NCBI RefSeq assembly: GCF_024628865.1
Contig: NZ_CP102384.1
Coordinates: 755,001-819,000 of the forward strand
DNA length: 64,000 bases
DNA from: Sphingopyxis sp. DBS4
GTDB lineage: Bacteria > Pseudomonadota > Alphaproteobacteria > Sphingomonadales > Sphingomonadaceae
Reading direction: 5' to 3'
The notes below the pieces were generated by a model. The model saw nothing but the letters and a program-made list of their open reading frames with translations. It made no database searches and was not told where the DNA came from. Below, piece after piece: positions 34,908 through 43,734 of this stretch. Position numbers and translations under genes: made by a program. The stretch's first letter is position 1. Every line of letters begins with the position of its first letter.

Positions 34908-37169
34908 TCAGAAACGCCCTTCGAGCGACACGCCGAGCGTGCGGAACGAGTTGAGGCCGAACATGTGGTAATAGTCGCCGCGAGACTGCGAGTTGGAATT
35001 GATGAAGGTCGGCTGGCGCTTGTCGAAGCAATTGCGGCAAAAGAGCGTCAATTTATATTTGTCGTCGATTTCCTTGAGCCCGATGCTCGCGTCGAACAGC
35101 GTATAGCCCGGCAATTCGGTGCTCGGATCCGCGGTCGAGCTGAAGTTCGACTTGGTGCGGCTGTAGAGCGCACCTTGCAGGAATACCGCCATATGTTCGC
35201 TGACCGGCGTTTCATAGCGGCCCGTCAGGCTGATCGTCCATTTGGGCACGTTCGGCAGGCGGTTGCCCGACGAGTCGATCGTGCCGTTGGCGCGGCAGTC
35301 GGGTTGGAAAGGATAGCATTTGTCGGCCTGGAAGTCCGAGAAGAAGGCATCGACGTAGCTCACCCCCAGATTGAACACGAGCCCCTGCGCCGGCAGAGCT
35401 GATGCCTCGATCTCGAACCCGCGCGATTTGAGCGCGCCCGCGTTGAGCAGCACGTAGCCGTTGCTCGCGGTATCGAAGGCCTGCGCTTGGAAATTCTTGA
35501 AGGTCGAGGTGTAGCCCGAAATGTTGAAGATCAGGTGGCGATCGAGCAGCGTCGACTTGATCCCCGCTTCGTAGGAGGTCGGAATTTCGGGCATGATGAG
35601 CGGCGCGTTCGGATCGATCGTCAGATTGAAACCCGGCCCCTTGTATCCGCGTGCCACCGATGCATAGGCCATGACGTCGTCGGTGAGGTCATATTGCGCG
35701 CCGACGCGCCACGAGAAATTCTCCTCGCTGATGCGCTGATCGCGCGACCCTGTTGCGCCGAGCGGCACGACGAACCCCGTGTCGTCGCTGATCGATCGCA
35801 GCTTGAGCTTGTCGTAGGTGTAGCGGCCGCCGAAGGTGAAGCGGAACCGGTCGCTGAGATTCAGCGTGCCCTGCCCGAAGGCGGCATAGCTTTTCGATGT
35901 CATCGAACCGGTCGAGCGAATGCCCAGCCAGGCATCGAAGCCCGCGGGCGGCGGCGCCGTCTCGCCATAGGCGCCGCTGGCCGTGATGTCCGAATCGCTT
36001 TTGGAATCGAAATAATAAAGCCCGAGCTGATATTCGAAAAATTGGCCCGTCGGCGATGCCAGCCGCAATTCCTCGGTGAACTGGCTAATCGTCGAGAGTT
36101 GGTGGTTGGTGTCGAGAATATCGATGCGGTGCTTGTCCGAATCGAACAGATTGTCGGCGTCGAACTTGCGCCACGCGGTGATGCTGGTCAGCGTGTGGCC
36201 GCCGGAGAATTCATAGTCGATATTGGCCTGCACCCCGCCGACGTCGAAGGTCGCCCTGGTCGGCGCGCCATAGCTCGAATAGAAATTGTCGGGGCTGGCG
36301 ACGATGCCGAGATCGGCATTTTCGGCGGCGAACAGGCTGGTCGTCCGTACGATGCGGTCGGCGCTGCCGCCCGAGCCGACGCCCGAGGAATGGGCATAAT
36401 CGCCGGCGATGTAGATGCTGAGTTCCGGCGTCGGTTCCCAAAGCAGCTTGGCACGCAGGCTGGTCTGGTCCTGGCCATATTGGCTGCCAGGCACGGTCAC
36501 CAGATTCTTGATGACGGGATCGGTATGCGTCTGCGAGGCGCTGACGCGCAGCGCGGCGGTGTCGCCCAGCGGCACGTTGACGATGCCCTGAAGGCGATAG
36601 AGCAGGCCGTCGCCCGGCACCTTCATCTGCGCAATCTCGCCCGAGAGCTGTCCGTCGAAACGGCCGATCTCCGGCCGCCGCGTCGTGATGTTGACGAGGC
36701 CCGCCGATGCATTTTTCCCGAACAACATGCCTTGCGGCCCGTTGAGCACTTCGATTTGCGCGAGGTCGAGATAGTTCATGAAGCCGAGCGACGGATTGCC
36801 CATCACCACGCCGTCGATCACCGAGGTCACGCTCGATTCGATCGTGTTCGAAAAGCTGAGCGTGCCGACCCCGCGAACCGAGAAGTTGGACGCGCCGAGC
36901 GCGGCGTTGAAGCTTTTGACCTGGAGGCTTGGCGCGACGAGCTGAAGCTGAGACGGATCGAATATCTGGCGCGATGCGAGTTGGTCGCCGCTGACGACGG
37001 TTGCCGAGATCGGCACGTCCTGCAGATTTTCGGCGCGCTTCTGTGCGGTGACGATGATGTCGCCGAAGCCGCTGCTTTGCCCGTCGGTCGCCACTTCCTG
37101 CGCGAGTGCCGGCGTCGCGGCGGCGAGGGCCGCGGTGAGTGCCATGGCGGAAGTCCAAATCCTCTTCAT
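34908..37169 (-). CDS. TonB-dependent outer-membrane receptor
   Basis: 753 residues. Signal peptide MKRIWTSAMALTAALAAATP ending ALAQ; TonB-box-like DIIVTAQKR; plug domain about residues 45-160 (VPISATVVSGDQLASRQ, the NPSLGF and GPQGMLFGKNASAG blocks); then a 22-strand barrel ending in Phe (SLEGRF). It imports a large substrate across the outer membrane with energy from TonB. Type: closest to the FecA/CirA-like receptors common in sphingomonads that take up glycosides or aromatic natural products, not a SusC. It follows the GH3 gene by 22 nt, with no promoter space, so it belongs to the same message. Confidence 0.92.
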   Translation of the reverse strand: MKRIWTSAMALTAALAAATPALAQEVATDGQSSGFGDIIVTAQKRAENLQDVPISATVVSGDQLASRQIFDPSQLQLVAPSLQVKSFNAALGASNFSVRGVGTLSFSNTIESSVTSVIDGVVMGNPSLGFMNYLDLAQIEVLNGPQGMLFGKNASAGLVNITTRRPEIGRFDGQLSGEIAQMKVPGDGLLYRLQGIVNVPLGDTAALRVSASQTHTDPVIKNLVTVPGSQYGQDQTSLRAKLLWEPTPELSIYIAGDYAHSSGVGSGGSADRIVRTTSLFAAENADLGIVASPDNFYSSYGAPTRATFDVGGVQANIDYEFSGGHTLTSITAWRKFDADNLFDSDKHRIDILDTNHQLSTISQFTEELRLASPTGQFFEYQLGLYYFDSKSDSDITASGAYGETAPPPAGFDAWLGIRSTGSMTSKSYAAFGQGTLNLSDRFRFTFGGRYTYDKLKLRSISDDTGFVVPLGATGSRDQRISEENFSWRVGAQYDLTDDVMAYASVARGYKGPGFNLTIDPNAPLIMPEIPTSYEAGIKSTLLDRHLIFNISGYTSTFKNFQAQAFDTASNGYVLLNAGALKSRGFEIEASALPAQGLVFNLGVSYVDAFFSDFQADKCYPFQPDCRANGTIDSSGNRLPNVPKWTISLTGRYETPVSEHMAVFLQGALYSRTKSNFSSTADPSTELPGYTLFDASIGLKEIDDKYKLTLFCRNCFDKRQPTFINSNSQSRGDYYHMFGLNSFRTLGVSLEGRF

Positions 37170-37191
37170 GTCGATCCCCTGTCCTGATTAT

Positions 37192-39402
37192 CTATTGGCG
37201 GTAGTTCCAAGTCCTTTCAGCGAGCGTGACGCTCGTTTCCTCGATCAAATCTTCGGCCGACGCGCCGAGCGCGAAACGGTAGGTGCCGGGCGCGATGGTC
37301 CAACCCTTTGCGGTCCAGTCGGCGAGCAGTCGCGGGTCGATCGGCACCTCGACCGTGCGGGCTTCGCCGGGCTTCAGGTCGACGCGTGCGAAAGCGACGA
37401 GTCGGCGCGTCTTGCCGCGCGGCGTTTCGACCAGATAGACCTGCCCGACATCAGCGCCGTCGCGCCCACCACTGTTCCGCAGCGTGAAGGACGCGCTGGG
37501 GTTGGCGCCCCCCGATACGGCAAGGCCCGAGCGTTCGAAGCTGGTGTAGCTGAGCCCGTAACCAAAGGGATAAAGCGGCTTTTCCTGTTTGCGGGCGAAC
37601 CAGCGATAGCCGACGTCTGCTCCTTCGACATTATAGTCGATGTCGAGCGTCTGGCCGGGTTTTCCGTGCCCGCCGAAGCTGGGCGCGACCGTTTCGGCAC
37701 CGGGCAGGGCGGGGCGCGGAAGCTGCGCAACGGAGGCCGGGAAGGTCACCGGCAGGCGCCCCGACGGATTGACGTCGCCGAACAATATCGCGGCGATCGC
37801 TTCGCCGCCGCGCGCACCGGGATACCAGGCCTCGACGATCGCGCCGACATCATCCTTCCACGGCATGGCGATTGGGCCGCCGGTTTCGAGGACGACGATA
37901 TTGTTCGGATTGGCCTTCGCCACCGCCGCGATCACCGCATCCTGCCCTTGCGGCAGTGACAGGTCGGCGACATCGAGTCCCTCGGTCATCCACTGGGTGC
38001 CGAAGACGATGACGAGATCGGCGTTCTTCGCCGCCAATGCTGCTTCGGCGGGATAGCGGCCGTCGCGGAAGACGACCTCGGCCTGCGGGGCCCGGGCGCG
38101 AATGGCGGCAAGCGGCGAGGAGCGATGGAAATTCTGCGCCATCATCGCGGTGAACGGCCCATCTTCGATGGTGGGGAGCGAGACGGCCGGGCCACCCTGA
38201 CCTTGCACCTGCGACGACCCGCCGCCCGAGAGCACGCCCGCGTCGGCATAGCCGCCGACGACGAGAATGCGCTTGGCGGAGGCGGCCAGCGGCAGGATGC
38301 CGTCGCGGTTCTGGAGCAGGACGATGCCCTTTTCGGCAATTTCCTGCGCGACCGCGGCGCCGGCGGCGGCATCGACCGGCGCCTTGCTAGGCGGGTTGCT
38401 GTCGACGCCGACGGCGTAAATGGAGCGCAGCACGCGCCGGCTCATATCGGCGATGCGGTCGCGGTATCGCTTGTCGCGCTTCGCGGCGTCTAGCAAGGGC
38501 TGGCCAAAGAAAACCGAGGCATCGAGCTGCGCACCCGATTGCTGGTCGAGCCCCTCGATCGCGAAATCGGTCGCCCGCACCGCGCCCCAATCGGACATCA
38601 CCCAGCCCTTGTAGCCCCAGTCGCGTTTGAGGATGCCGTTGAGCATCCGGTCGTTGCCGCACGCCTGCGCGCCGTTGACCTTGTTATAGGCGCACATGAC
38701 CGACCCGGGCTGGCCCTTTTCGATCGCGATCTCGAAGGCGAGCAGATCGCTCATGCGGAGGGCGCCCTCGTCGATGATGCCGTTGTGGAACTGGCGCCCG
38801 GTTTCGGTCGGGTTGAGCACGAAATGCTTGACCGTCGAAATCACGTGGCGAGACTGGATGCCCGCGACCGCCGCACCGCCGAGCAGCCCCGAATGAAGCG
38901 GATCCTCGCCCAGATATTCGAAGGCGCGGCCGCCGCGCGGATCGCGGACGAGATTGATGCCGCCCGCGAGCAGGACATTGAATCCCTTAGCATGCGCTTC
39001 GTCTGCGATCCGGGCGCCGCCCTTGTGCATCAGTTCCGGGCTCCACGTCGACCCCATCGCCATCCCGGAAGGCAGCGCGGTCGCGCCGTCGCCACGCAAT
39101 CCGCCGACATAGGAAACGCCGAGGCTGGCGTCGGTTTCGGTAAGAGGAGGAACGGCGAGGCGTTCGATGCCGGGAATATAACCCGCGCCGAAAGGGACGC
39201 CTTCGGGTATCTTCACGTCGCCATAGGGCATGGCCATGATGCCGTGGAGCAGCGAGACCCGTTCGGCGTCGGTCATCGCCGCTTCGGTCGAGGCGGCGCG
39301 GCTGTCGGCGTTGTTCGTCGTATCCTGCGCTTCTGCCCGCTGGGCGACGGCGAAGGTCGAGCAGGCAGCAAGCAGCCCCGCGCAGCAAAGCCACGATTTC
39401 AT
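37192..39402 (-). CDS. Glycoside hydrolase family 3 beta-glucosidase, secreted
   Basis: 736 residues. The N terminus MKSWLCCAGLLAACSTFAVA is a signal peptide; LAAC could also be a lipobox, so the enzyme may be a lipoprotein. The GH3 barrel comes first (GINLVRDPRGGRAFEYLGEDP, TVKHFVLNPTETGR), with the nucleophile Asp in GWVMSDWGAVRATDF. The second sandwich domain (IVVLETGGPIAMPW) and a C-terminal fibronectin-like domain (PFGYGLSYTSFERSG) complete a full-length enzyme. It should cut terminal beta-glucose or a related sugar from a glycoside. It is the first gene of the operon and its promoter is covered by LacI operators. Confidence 0.9.
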   Translation of the reverse strand: MKSWLCCAGLLAACSTFAVAQRAEAQDTTNNADSRAASTEAAMTDAERVSLLHGIMAMPYGDVKIPEGVPFGAGYIPGIERLAVPPLTETDASLGVSYVGGLRGDGATALPSGMAMGSTWSPELMHKGGARIADEAHAKGFNVLLAGGINLVRDPRGGRAFEYLGEDPLHSGLLGGAAVAGIQSRHVISTVKHFVLNPTETGRQFHNGIIDEGALRMSDLLAFEIAIEKGQPGSVMCAYNKVNGAQACGNDRMLNGILKRDWGYKGWVMSDWGAVRATDFAIEGLDQQSGAQLDASVFFGQPLLDAAKRDKRYRDRIADMSRRVLRSIYAVGVDSNPPSKAPVDAAAGAAVAQEIAEKGIVLLQNRDGILPLAASAKRILVVGGYADAGVLSGGGSSQVQGQGGPAVSLPTIEDGPFTAMMAQNFHRSSPLAAIRARAPQAEVVFRDGRYPAEAALAAKNADLVIVFGTQWMTEGLDVADLSLPQGQDAVIAAVAKANPNNIVVLETGGPIAMPWKDDVGAIVEAWYPGARGGEAIAAILFGDVNPSGRLPVTFPASVAQLPRPALPGAETVAPSFGGHGKPGQTLDIDYNVEGADVGYRWFARKQEKPLYPFGYGLSYTSFERSGLAVSGGANPSASFTLRNSGGRDGADVGQVYLVETPRGKTRRLVAFARVDLKPGEARTVEVPIDPRLLADWTAKGWTIAPGTYRFALGASAEDLIEETSVTLAERTWNYRQ

Positions 39403-39436
39403 GAAACTCTCCCCGATTTCTTTTGTCTTGAATCGA

Positions 39437-39465
39437 TAGCTAACTAATAATGTCAGCGCTGACAA
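39437..39465 (-). promoter_or_regulatory. Promoter of the GH3 operon
   Basis: Minus strand TTGTCA (39465-39460), 17 nt, TAGCTA (39442-39437). The -35 box and spacer lie inside the first LacI-type palindrome, so a bound repressor would block RNA polymerase directly. Confidence 0.55.
39451..39464. promoter_or_regulatory. LacI-type operator 1
   Basis: Perfect 14-bp palindrome TGTCAGCGCTGACA with the central CG step typical of LacI-family sites. It overlaps the -35 region of the GH3 operon promoter. Confidence 0.8.
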
Positions 39466-39473
39466 CGCAAAAA

Positions 39474-39487
39474 TGTCAGCGCTGACA
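39474..39487. promoter_or_regulatory. LacI-type operator 2
   Basis: Second identical copy of TGTCAGCGCTGACA, centre 23 bp from operator 1, close to two helical turns. It lies 44 bp before the regulator start and may also control that gene. Confidence 0.8.
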
Positions 39488-39530
39488 TTGATGCTGGACT
39501 GGATACGTATTCCGTGTCTAACAAGGCGCG

Positions 39531-40562
39531 ATGAATCCTATCGGTCCTCGCGTGAAAAAGCCTGCAACCCTGGACGATGTGGCGGCGATCGCCGGTGTGT
39601 CGGCGAAGACGGTGTCGCGGGTCGTCAACCGCAATGCGAATGTGAGCGCGGCGACGCGCGAGCGCATCGAGGCGGCGATCCGCGAAACCGGTTACCGTGT
39701 GAACCAGGCCGCGCGATCGCTGGCGGCGTCGCGTTCCTTTCTGATCGGCGCTTTCATGCCGCATCTTTCCTCTTTCTATTTCGCGGAGATTTTCCGGGGT
39801 GCGGCAAAGGCCTGCCGTCAATATGGCTATCATCTTGTCCTCGAGGAATTCGACCATGGTTCCGACAGCGTCGTCGACCGGTATGAACAGGGATTGCGCG
39901 GCGCCCGTTGCGATGCGCTGATCCTGACGCCGCCCGTCTGTGACGATGAGAGGTTGCTTGATGCTCTTGACCGCGACGGTGTGCCCTATGTGCGCATCAC
40001 TCCCGGCACGCGGATTGACCGGTCGATCGCGGTCAGCGCCGACGACCGCCACGGCGTGCGGCAACTTGCAAGGCATCTCTGGGACAGCGGGCGCCGCCGC
40101 TTCGCCTTCATCGCGGGGCCCGCCGACCACGCCGCCGCGTCGATCCGCGAACGGGCTTTCGGCGAGGCGTTGGCCGAATTGGGAGGCGACCCGGCGCGCA
40201 TCGCGCTTTCCCGCATCGAAGTCCACGAATCGATTTCGGAAAGCGGGCGGCTTGCGACGGTCGATCTTCTGAAGGCCGCGGGGCCGTGGCCCGACGCGAT
40301 TTTCGCGTTCAACGACGAAGTTGCCATCGGCGCGATGATGGCGATCCGCGATCGGGGCCTGTCGATTCCGGACCAGGTCGCGATTGCAGGGTTCGACGAC
40401 AGCTATATCGCGCAGCTCGCATGGCCGCCCCTGACCACGGTCCACCAACCCATTGCCGATCTTGCATTCCGGGCGGTGAGCATCGTGGCAGATGCGGCAG
40501 ATCCCGGGGGGAAACGCGACATCGTGCTGCCCACGCGCCTTATCGTTCGAGGTACGACCTAG
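39531..40562 (+). CDS. LacI-family transcriptional regulator
   Basis: 343 residues. The helix-turn-helix comes first (ATLDDVAAIAGVSAKTVSRVVN), then the hinge helix (QAARSLAASRS, with the minor-groove Leu) and a periplasmic-binding-like sugar domain (ISVSADDRHGVRQLARHLWD; IFAFNDEVAIGAMMAI; IAGFDDSYIAQLAWPPLTTV). It is divergent from the GH3 operon, and two perfect palindromes lie between, so it should be the local repressor, released by a sugar or glycoside product. ATG 39531 has AAGGCG close by; GTG 39552 would remove seven residues. Confidence 0.93.
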   Translation: MNPIGPRVKKPATLDDVAAIAGVSAKTVSRVVNRNANVSAATRERIEAAIRETGYRVNQAARSLAASRSFLIGAFMPHLSSFYFAEIFRGAAKACRQYGYHLVLEEFDHGSDSVVDRYEQGLRGARCDALILTPPVCDDERLLDALDRDGVPYVRITPGTRIDRSIAVSADDRHGVRQLARHLWDSGRRRFAFIAGPADHAAASIRERAFGEALAELGGDPARIALSRIEVHESISESGRLATVDLLKAAGPWPDAIFAFNDEVAIGAMMAIRDRGLSIPDQVAIAGFDDSYIAQLAWPPLTTVHQPIADLAFRAVSIVADAADPGGKRDIVLPTRLIVRGTT

Positions 40563-40613
40563 CGGTTGGGTTCCTCGACGCAATCGGAGAGGCCGGGGGC
40601 AACACGGCGGCGG

Positions 40614-41381
40614 TCAGCGCCGCCGGACGTCGTAGTCGATTCTGATCCTGACCCAACTGCCCACCAAAGTCCGTCCGCCGAGCCGCGGAGGTCGCACCTT
40701 GAACTGCCACGCCGCGGCGAGCACTGCGCGATTGATCTGCGACCCATAGGGATATTCGTCGAGCCCGACGCAGTCCTCGACGCGATAATCCGGCGCCGTG
40801 CGGCAGGCGATCAGACCCCAACCGGGCCCGCTGGCGGTGGACAGATAGCCGCGCAGTTCGTCATCGCTCGGCTCGCGATACCAGGTCGCGGCATAGAGCG
40901 GCTCGCCATTGGGCGCCGTTCCCACGCGCTCGGAGTCGCGGGAGGCGGGGGAGCCGCCGGTGTCGGGCGGCCCATAAACCCGCCCGTTTGACGGGCGAAG
41001 GACGTTCGGGGGGCTGGGCGGCGATGGCGGCACTGCCAGCGGCGGCGCGGCTGGCGGCGTAATGGGTGGCGGGGGCAGTGGTTCGGGTGGTTGCGGCGAC
41101 TGCGGTTTTTCGGGGGGTGGCTGCGACTGCTCCCTGGTCCGCTCGGGCTTCGATTTGCTCGGTTCGGGCGACTCTTTCCCAGCCTCGGAGACGCTCAGGC
41201 TCACCACGCTGACGCGCTCCTGCCTGGTGCCCGGCGGCTTTCCCGGACCAAAGGAAAACAGCATGAACAGCAGCAGCGCCGTGATCAGCACGGCCAGGCT
41301 TATGGCAAGCGTGCGGCGCCCAGGCCCGATGCTGAGCTGTTCGACGTAGGGAATGGCTGGAACAGGGTTCAGCTGAAGCAA
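40614..41381 (-). CDS. TonB-like energy-transducer protein
   Basis: About 255 residues from the TTG at 41381. A short cytosolic part, one membrane helix (about residues 30-50, LAISLAVLITALLLFMLFSF), then a long proline/glutamate/lysine linker (PPEKPQSPQPPEPLPPPP) and a small C-terminal domain ending VRIRIDYDV. This is the layout of TonB, which carries energy to outer-membrane receptors, but the C-terminal part lacks the usual YP motif and has two cysteines (CRTAPDYRVEDC). The start is uncertain: no ATG exists in the right place and the frame stays open upstream to 41612. It may serve the receptor of the neighbouring operon; that is inference. Confidence 0.55.
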   Translation of the reverse strand: MLQLNPVPAIPYVEQLSIGPGRRTLAISLAVLITALLLFMLFSFGPGKPPGTRQERVSVVSLSVSEAGKESPEPSKSKPERTREQSQPPPEKPQSPQPPEPLPPPPITPPAAPPLAVPPSPPSPPNVLRPSNGRVYGPPDTGGSPASRDSERVGTAPNGEPLYAATWYREPSDDELRGYLSTASGPGWGLIACRTAPDYRVEDCVGLDEYPYGSQINRAVLAAAWQFKVRPPRLGGRTLVGSWVRIRIDYDVRRR

Positions 41382-41700
41382 TCTTTGGTTGCGGCGTCCG
41401 CTGGTTGATATGCCCCCGGGGTTCGTGACGCGACGGATAGTCGGGCGCCGGACCTTTGACAAGGGAGCATACCAACTGTCGCCGCGGATACAGGACAAAG
41501 CCTCGCGGTTCGTCGTGCGCGCAGGTGCGACCCTGCTTTGGCGGCTCGCGCCGCGAGCGAAGCGGCATCCCCAGCCGGATGGTCGACATCCTTGCGGCCT
41601 CATTGTTTGCATTTTTGCGCACCCGCGGTTGACGTGAACGTCAACTGCGGCCTACCGAAGCGGTAAGCCGAGGCTGGCCCTCGGCACGAGGAGAGAGATT
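41382..41700. other. Intergenic region before the acyl-CoA ligase
   Basis: 319 nt. It holds the palindrome at 41628-41645 and the ribosome site GAGGAGAGAG. The left part could code for an N-terminal extension of the TonB-like gene but has no support. Nothing else was seen. Confidence 0.5.
41628..41645. promoter_or_regulatory. MerR-type palindrome before the acyl-CoA ligase gene
   Basis: GTTGACGT-ga-ACGTCAAC, 8-bp arms with 2 nt between. The form TTGACGTnnACGTCAA matches operators of MerR-family regulators of acyl-CoA and branched-chain catabolism (LiuR type). The left arm also offers a TTGACG -35 box. Confidence 0.5.
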
Positions 41701-43458
41701 ATGGAAGCTTTGCCGATGGCTGAAGATCCGACCAGCGAACGTATCGTTCCGCTCGATCCCGCCTGGCCCAGCATGTCCATCGCCGAGGCGAATGCCCTGC
41801 TTACGGCGCCAGGTGCCAAGTTCGAAATGGACCATGCCCTTGTCGGTGGCATTCCGACGCGAATTTGGAAGAATGCGCCACACGATCTGGGCGAGCTCCT
41901 CGACCTCTCGCGCACCCACGGCGAACGGCTGTTCACGATCCTCGACGACGAGCGAGTCAGCTATGAGGCGAATTGGCGCGCGACCGCCACCCTCGCGCGC
42001 GCGTTCCGGTCGATGGGTGTAGGCAAGGGGGATCGAGTCGCCTTCGCGATGCGCAACCTGCCCGAATGGCCGATGATCTTTTTTGCGATCGTGACGATCG
42101 GCGCGATCGCGGTGCCGCTCAATGCCTGGTGGACGGGCGCCGAGCTTGCCTATGGCATCCGCGATTCGGGTGCGAAGCTGCTCCTCGTCGACGCCGAGCG
42201 CCATGCGCGTATCCGCGACCATCTGGAAGCGATGCCCGCGGTCGAACATCTGATCGTGGCGCGGGCGGATGCGCCCGTCGCGGGGGCGACCGCGCTCGAA
42301 GACATCGTCGGCGTGCCGCATGGCTGGAGCGGCCTGCCCGATGAGGGGCGGCCGCAGGCCGCGATCGAGAGCGACGACGAGGCGACGATCTTCTATACCA
42401 GCGGCACGACCGGCAATCCCAAGGGCGCCCTCGGCACGCACCGCAATCTCGTCACCAATATCCTGTCGGGCGGCTTTTCGGCGGCGCGCAGCTTTCTGCG
42501 CCGTGGCGAGCCGATTCCCGATCCGATGCCGCGCACGCTGCTGACCGTCATCCCCATGTTCCACGTCACCGCCTGTTCGGCGATGTTGATGGGAGCGATG
42601 GCGGCGGGCCACACCACCATCTTCATGCGCAAATGGGACGCGGGGCGCGCGATGGAGATCATCGAGCGCGAGAAGGTCAATGTGACCGGCGGCGTTCCGA
42701 CAATCGCGTGGCAGTTGATCGAGCATCCCGACCGCGCCCGCTACGACCTTTCCTCGCTGGAGGCGATTTCATACGGTGGAGCGCCGTCGGCGCCCGAACT
42801 GGTGAAGCGCATCTATGAGGAATTCGGCGCGCTCCCTGGTAACGGCTGGGGTATGACCGAAACGACGGCGACGGTCACCTCGCACGGGGCGGAGGATTAT
42901 CTCGCTCGCCCGACCAGCGCCGGGCCGCCGGTCGCGGTTGCCGACCTTGAAATCCGCGCCGACGATGGCGTTACCCTGTTGCCCGTGGGGACGGTCGGCG
43001 AGCTGTGGGCGCGCGGCCCGATGATCGTGAAGGGCTATTGGAACAAACCCGAGGCGACAGCGGAAACCTTCGTCGAGGGTTGGGTGCGCACCGGCGATCT
43101 TGCGCGGCTCGACGACGAAGGTTTTCTCTATGTCGTCGACCGCGCGAAGGACATGGTGCTGCGCGGCGGCGAGAATATCTATTCGTCCGAAGTCGAGAAC
43201 ATACTCTACGAGCATCCGGCCGTGACCGACGCCGCGGTCATCGGCATCCCGCACCGGACACTGGGAGAGGAACCGGTCGCGGTCGTCCACCTGGCGCCCG
43301 GCATGTCCGCGAGCGAGGCCGAACTGCAGGGCTGGGTCCGGGCGCGCCTTGCCGCCTTCAAGGTTCCGGTCGCGATCCGGTTCGCGCCGGACATGCTGCC
43401 GCGTAATGCGAACGGCAAGATACTCAAAAAGGATTTGAAGGCCTTGTTCGAGGTGTAG
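41701..43458 (+). CDS. Acyl-CoA synthetase (AMP-forming)
   Basis: 585 residues, an adenylate-forming enzyme of the long-chain fatty-acid CoA ligase type. It activates a carboxylic acid with ATP and joins it to CoA. Motifs: the P-loop IFYTSGTTGNPKGALGTHRN (residues about 228-247), GWGMTETTATV, and the hinge DLARLDDEGFLYVVDRAKDM with KxxGK-like NGKILKKDL at the C terminus. The N terminus is about 40 residues longer than usual. The actual acid is unknown: fatty, aromatic or terpenoid. GGAGAGAGA lies 3-6 nt before ATG 41701. It is a single gene; the MerR-type palindrome upstream suggests control by an acyl-CoA-linked regulator. Confidence 0.88.
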   Translation: MEALPMAEDPTSERIVPLDPAWPSMSIAEANALLTAPGAKFEMDHALVGGIPTRIWKNAPHDLGELLDLSRTHGERLFTILDDERVSYEANWRATATLARAFRSMGVGKGDRVAFAMRNLPEWPMIFFAIVTIGAIAVPLNAWWTGAELAYGIRDSGAKLLLVDAERHARIRDHLEAMPAVEHLIVARADAPVAGATALEDIVGVPHGWSGLPDEGRPQAAIESDDEATIFYTSGTTGNPKGALGTHRNLVTNILSGGFSAARSFLRRGEPIPDPMPRTLLTVIPMFHVTACSAMLMGAMAAGHTTIFMRKWDAGRAMEIIEREKVNVTGGVPTIAWQLIEHPDRARYDLSSLEAISYGGAPSAPELVKRIYEEFGALPGNGWGMTETTATVTSHGAEDYLARPTSAGPPVAVADLEIRADDGVTLLPVGTVGELWARGPMIVKGYWNKPEATAETFVEGWVRTGDLARLDDEGFLYVVDRAKDMVLRGGENIYSSEVENILYEHPAVTDAAVIGIPHRTLGEEPVAVVHLAPGMSASEAELQGWVRARLAAFKVPVAIRFAPDMLPRNANGKILKKDLKALFEV

Positions 43459-43478
43459 CGGAGAAAAGCCCCGGAAAC

Positions 43479-43505
43479 TCATCTTCGCCCCAGAGGCGAG
43501 ATGAT
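43479..43505 (+). terminator. Weak hairpin after the acyl-CoA ligase gene
   Basis: CTCATCTTCGCC (from 43479) pairs with GGCGAGATGA (to 43504) with one bulge, 20 nt after the stop; no T tract follows. Confidence 0.3.
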
Positions 43506-43644
43506 CGACGGTCCGAAAAATCATACGCAAACACTATGCGGCCCGAGATTTCGCGCTCTCGAATTCAAACGCGGCTTTCTCCTATTTGAGCCTCCTGCAG
43601 ACGACTCGCCCATTCCGTGGCCCGCGTCTTGCCGGAGCAACATC

Positions 43645-43728
43645 ATGCAGGATCTGATCTGGATCGGCATCATCCTCGCTCTCCTCGCCGCGAGCCTCGG
43701 CTATGCGCGGCTGTGCGACGACGCATAG
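43645..43728 (+). CDS. 27-residue membrane peptide at the head of the kdp operon
   Basis: 27 residues, MQDLIWIGIILALLAASLGY plus ARLCDDA. One membrane helix followed by a short acidic tail with one cysteine. Small peptides of this form (aromatic/hydrophobic helix then an Arg/Cys tail) are often found just before kdpF in alphaproteobacteria. ATG 43645 has CCGGAGCAAC about 8 nt upstream. The stop lies 6 nt before the kdpF start, so it is within the operon. It may stabilise the Kdp complex in the manner of KdpF; this is inference. Confidence 0.6.
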   Translation: MQDLIWIGIILALLAASLGYARLCDDA

Positions 43729-43734
43729 GGATCG

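Noticed and set aside
41389..41637. Small plus-strand open frame before the acyl-CoA ligase
   Set aside because: Basic composition, no ribosome site, and it lies opposite the N-terminal region of the TonB-like frame.
43459..43644. KdpE binding site
   Set aside because: A direct or inverted repeat of the expected kind could not be recognised by eye.
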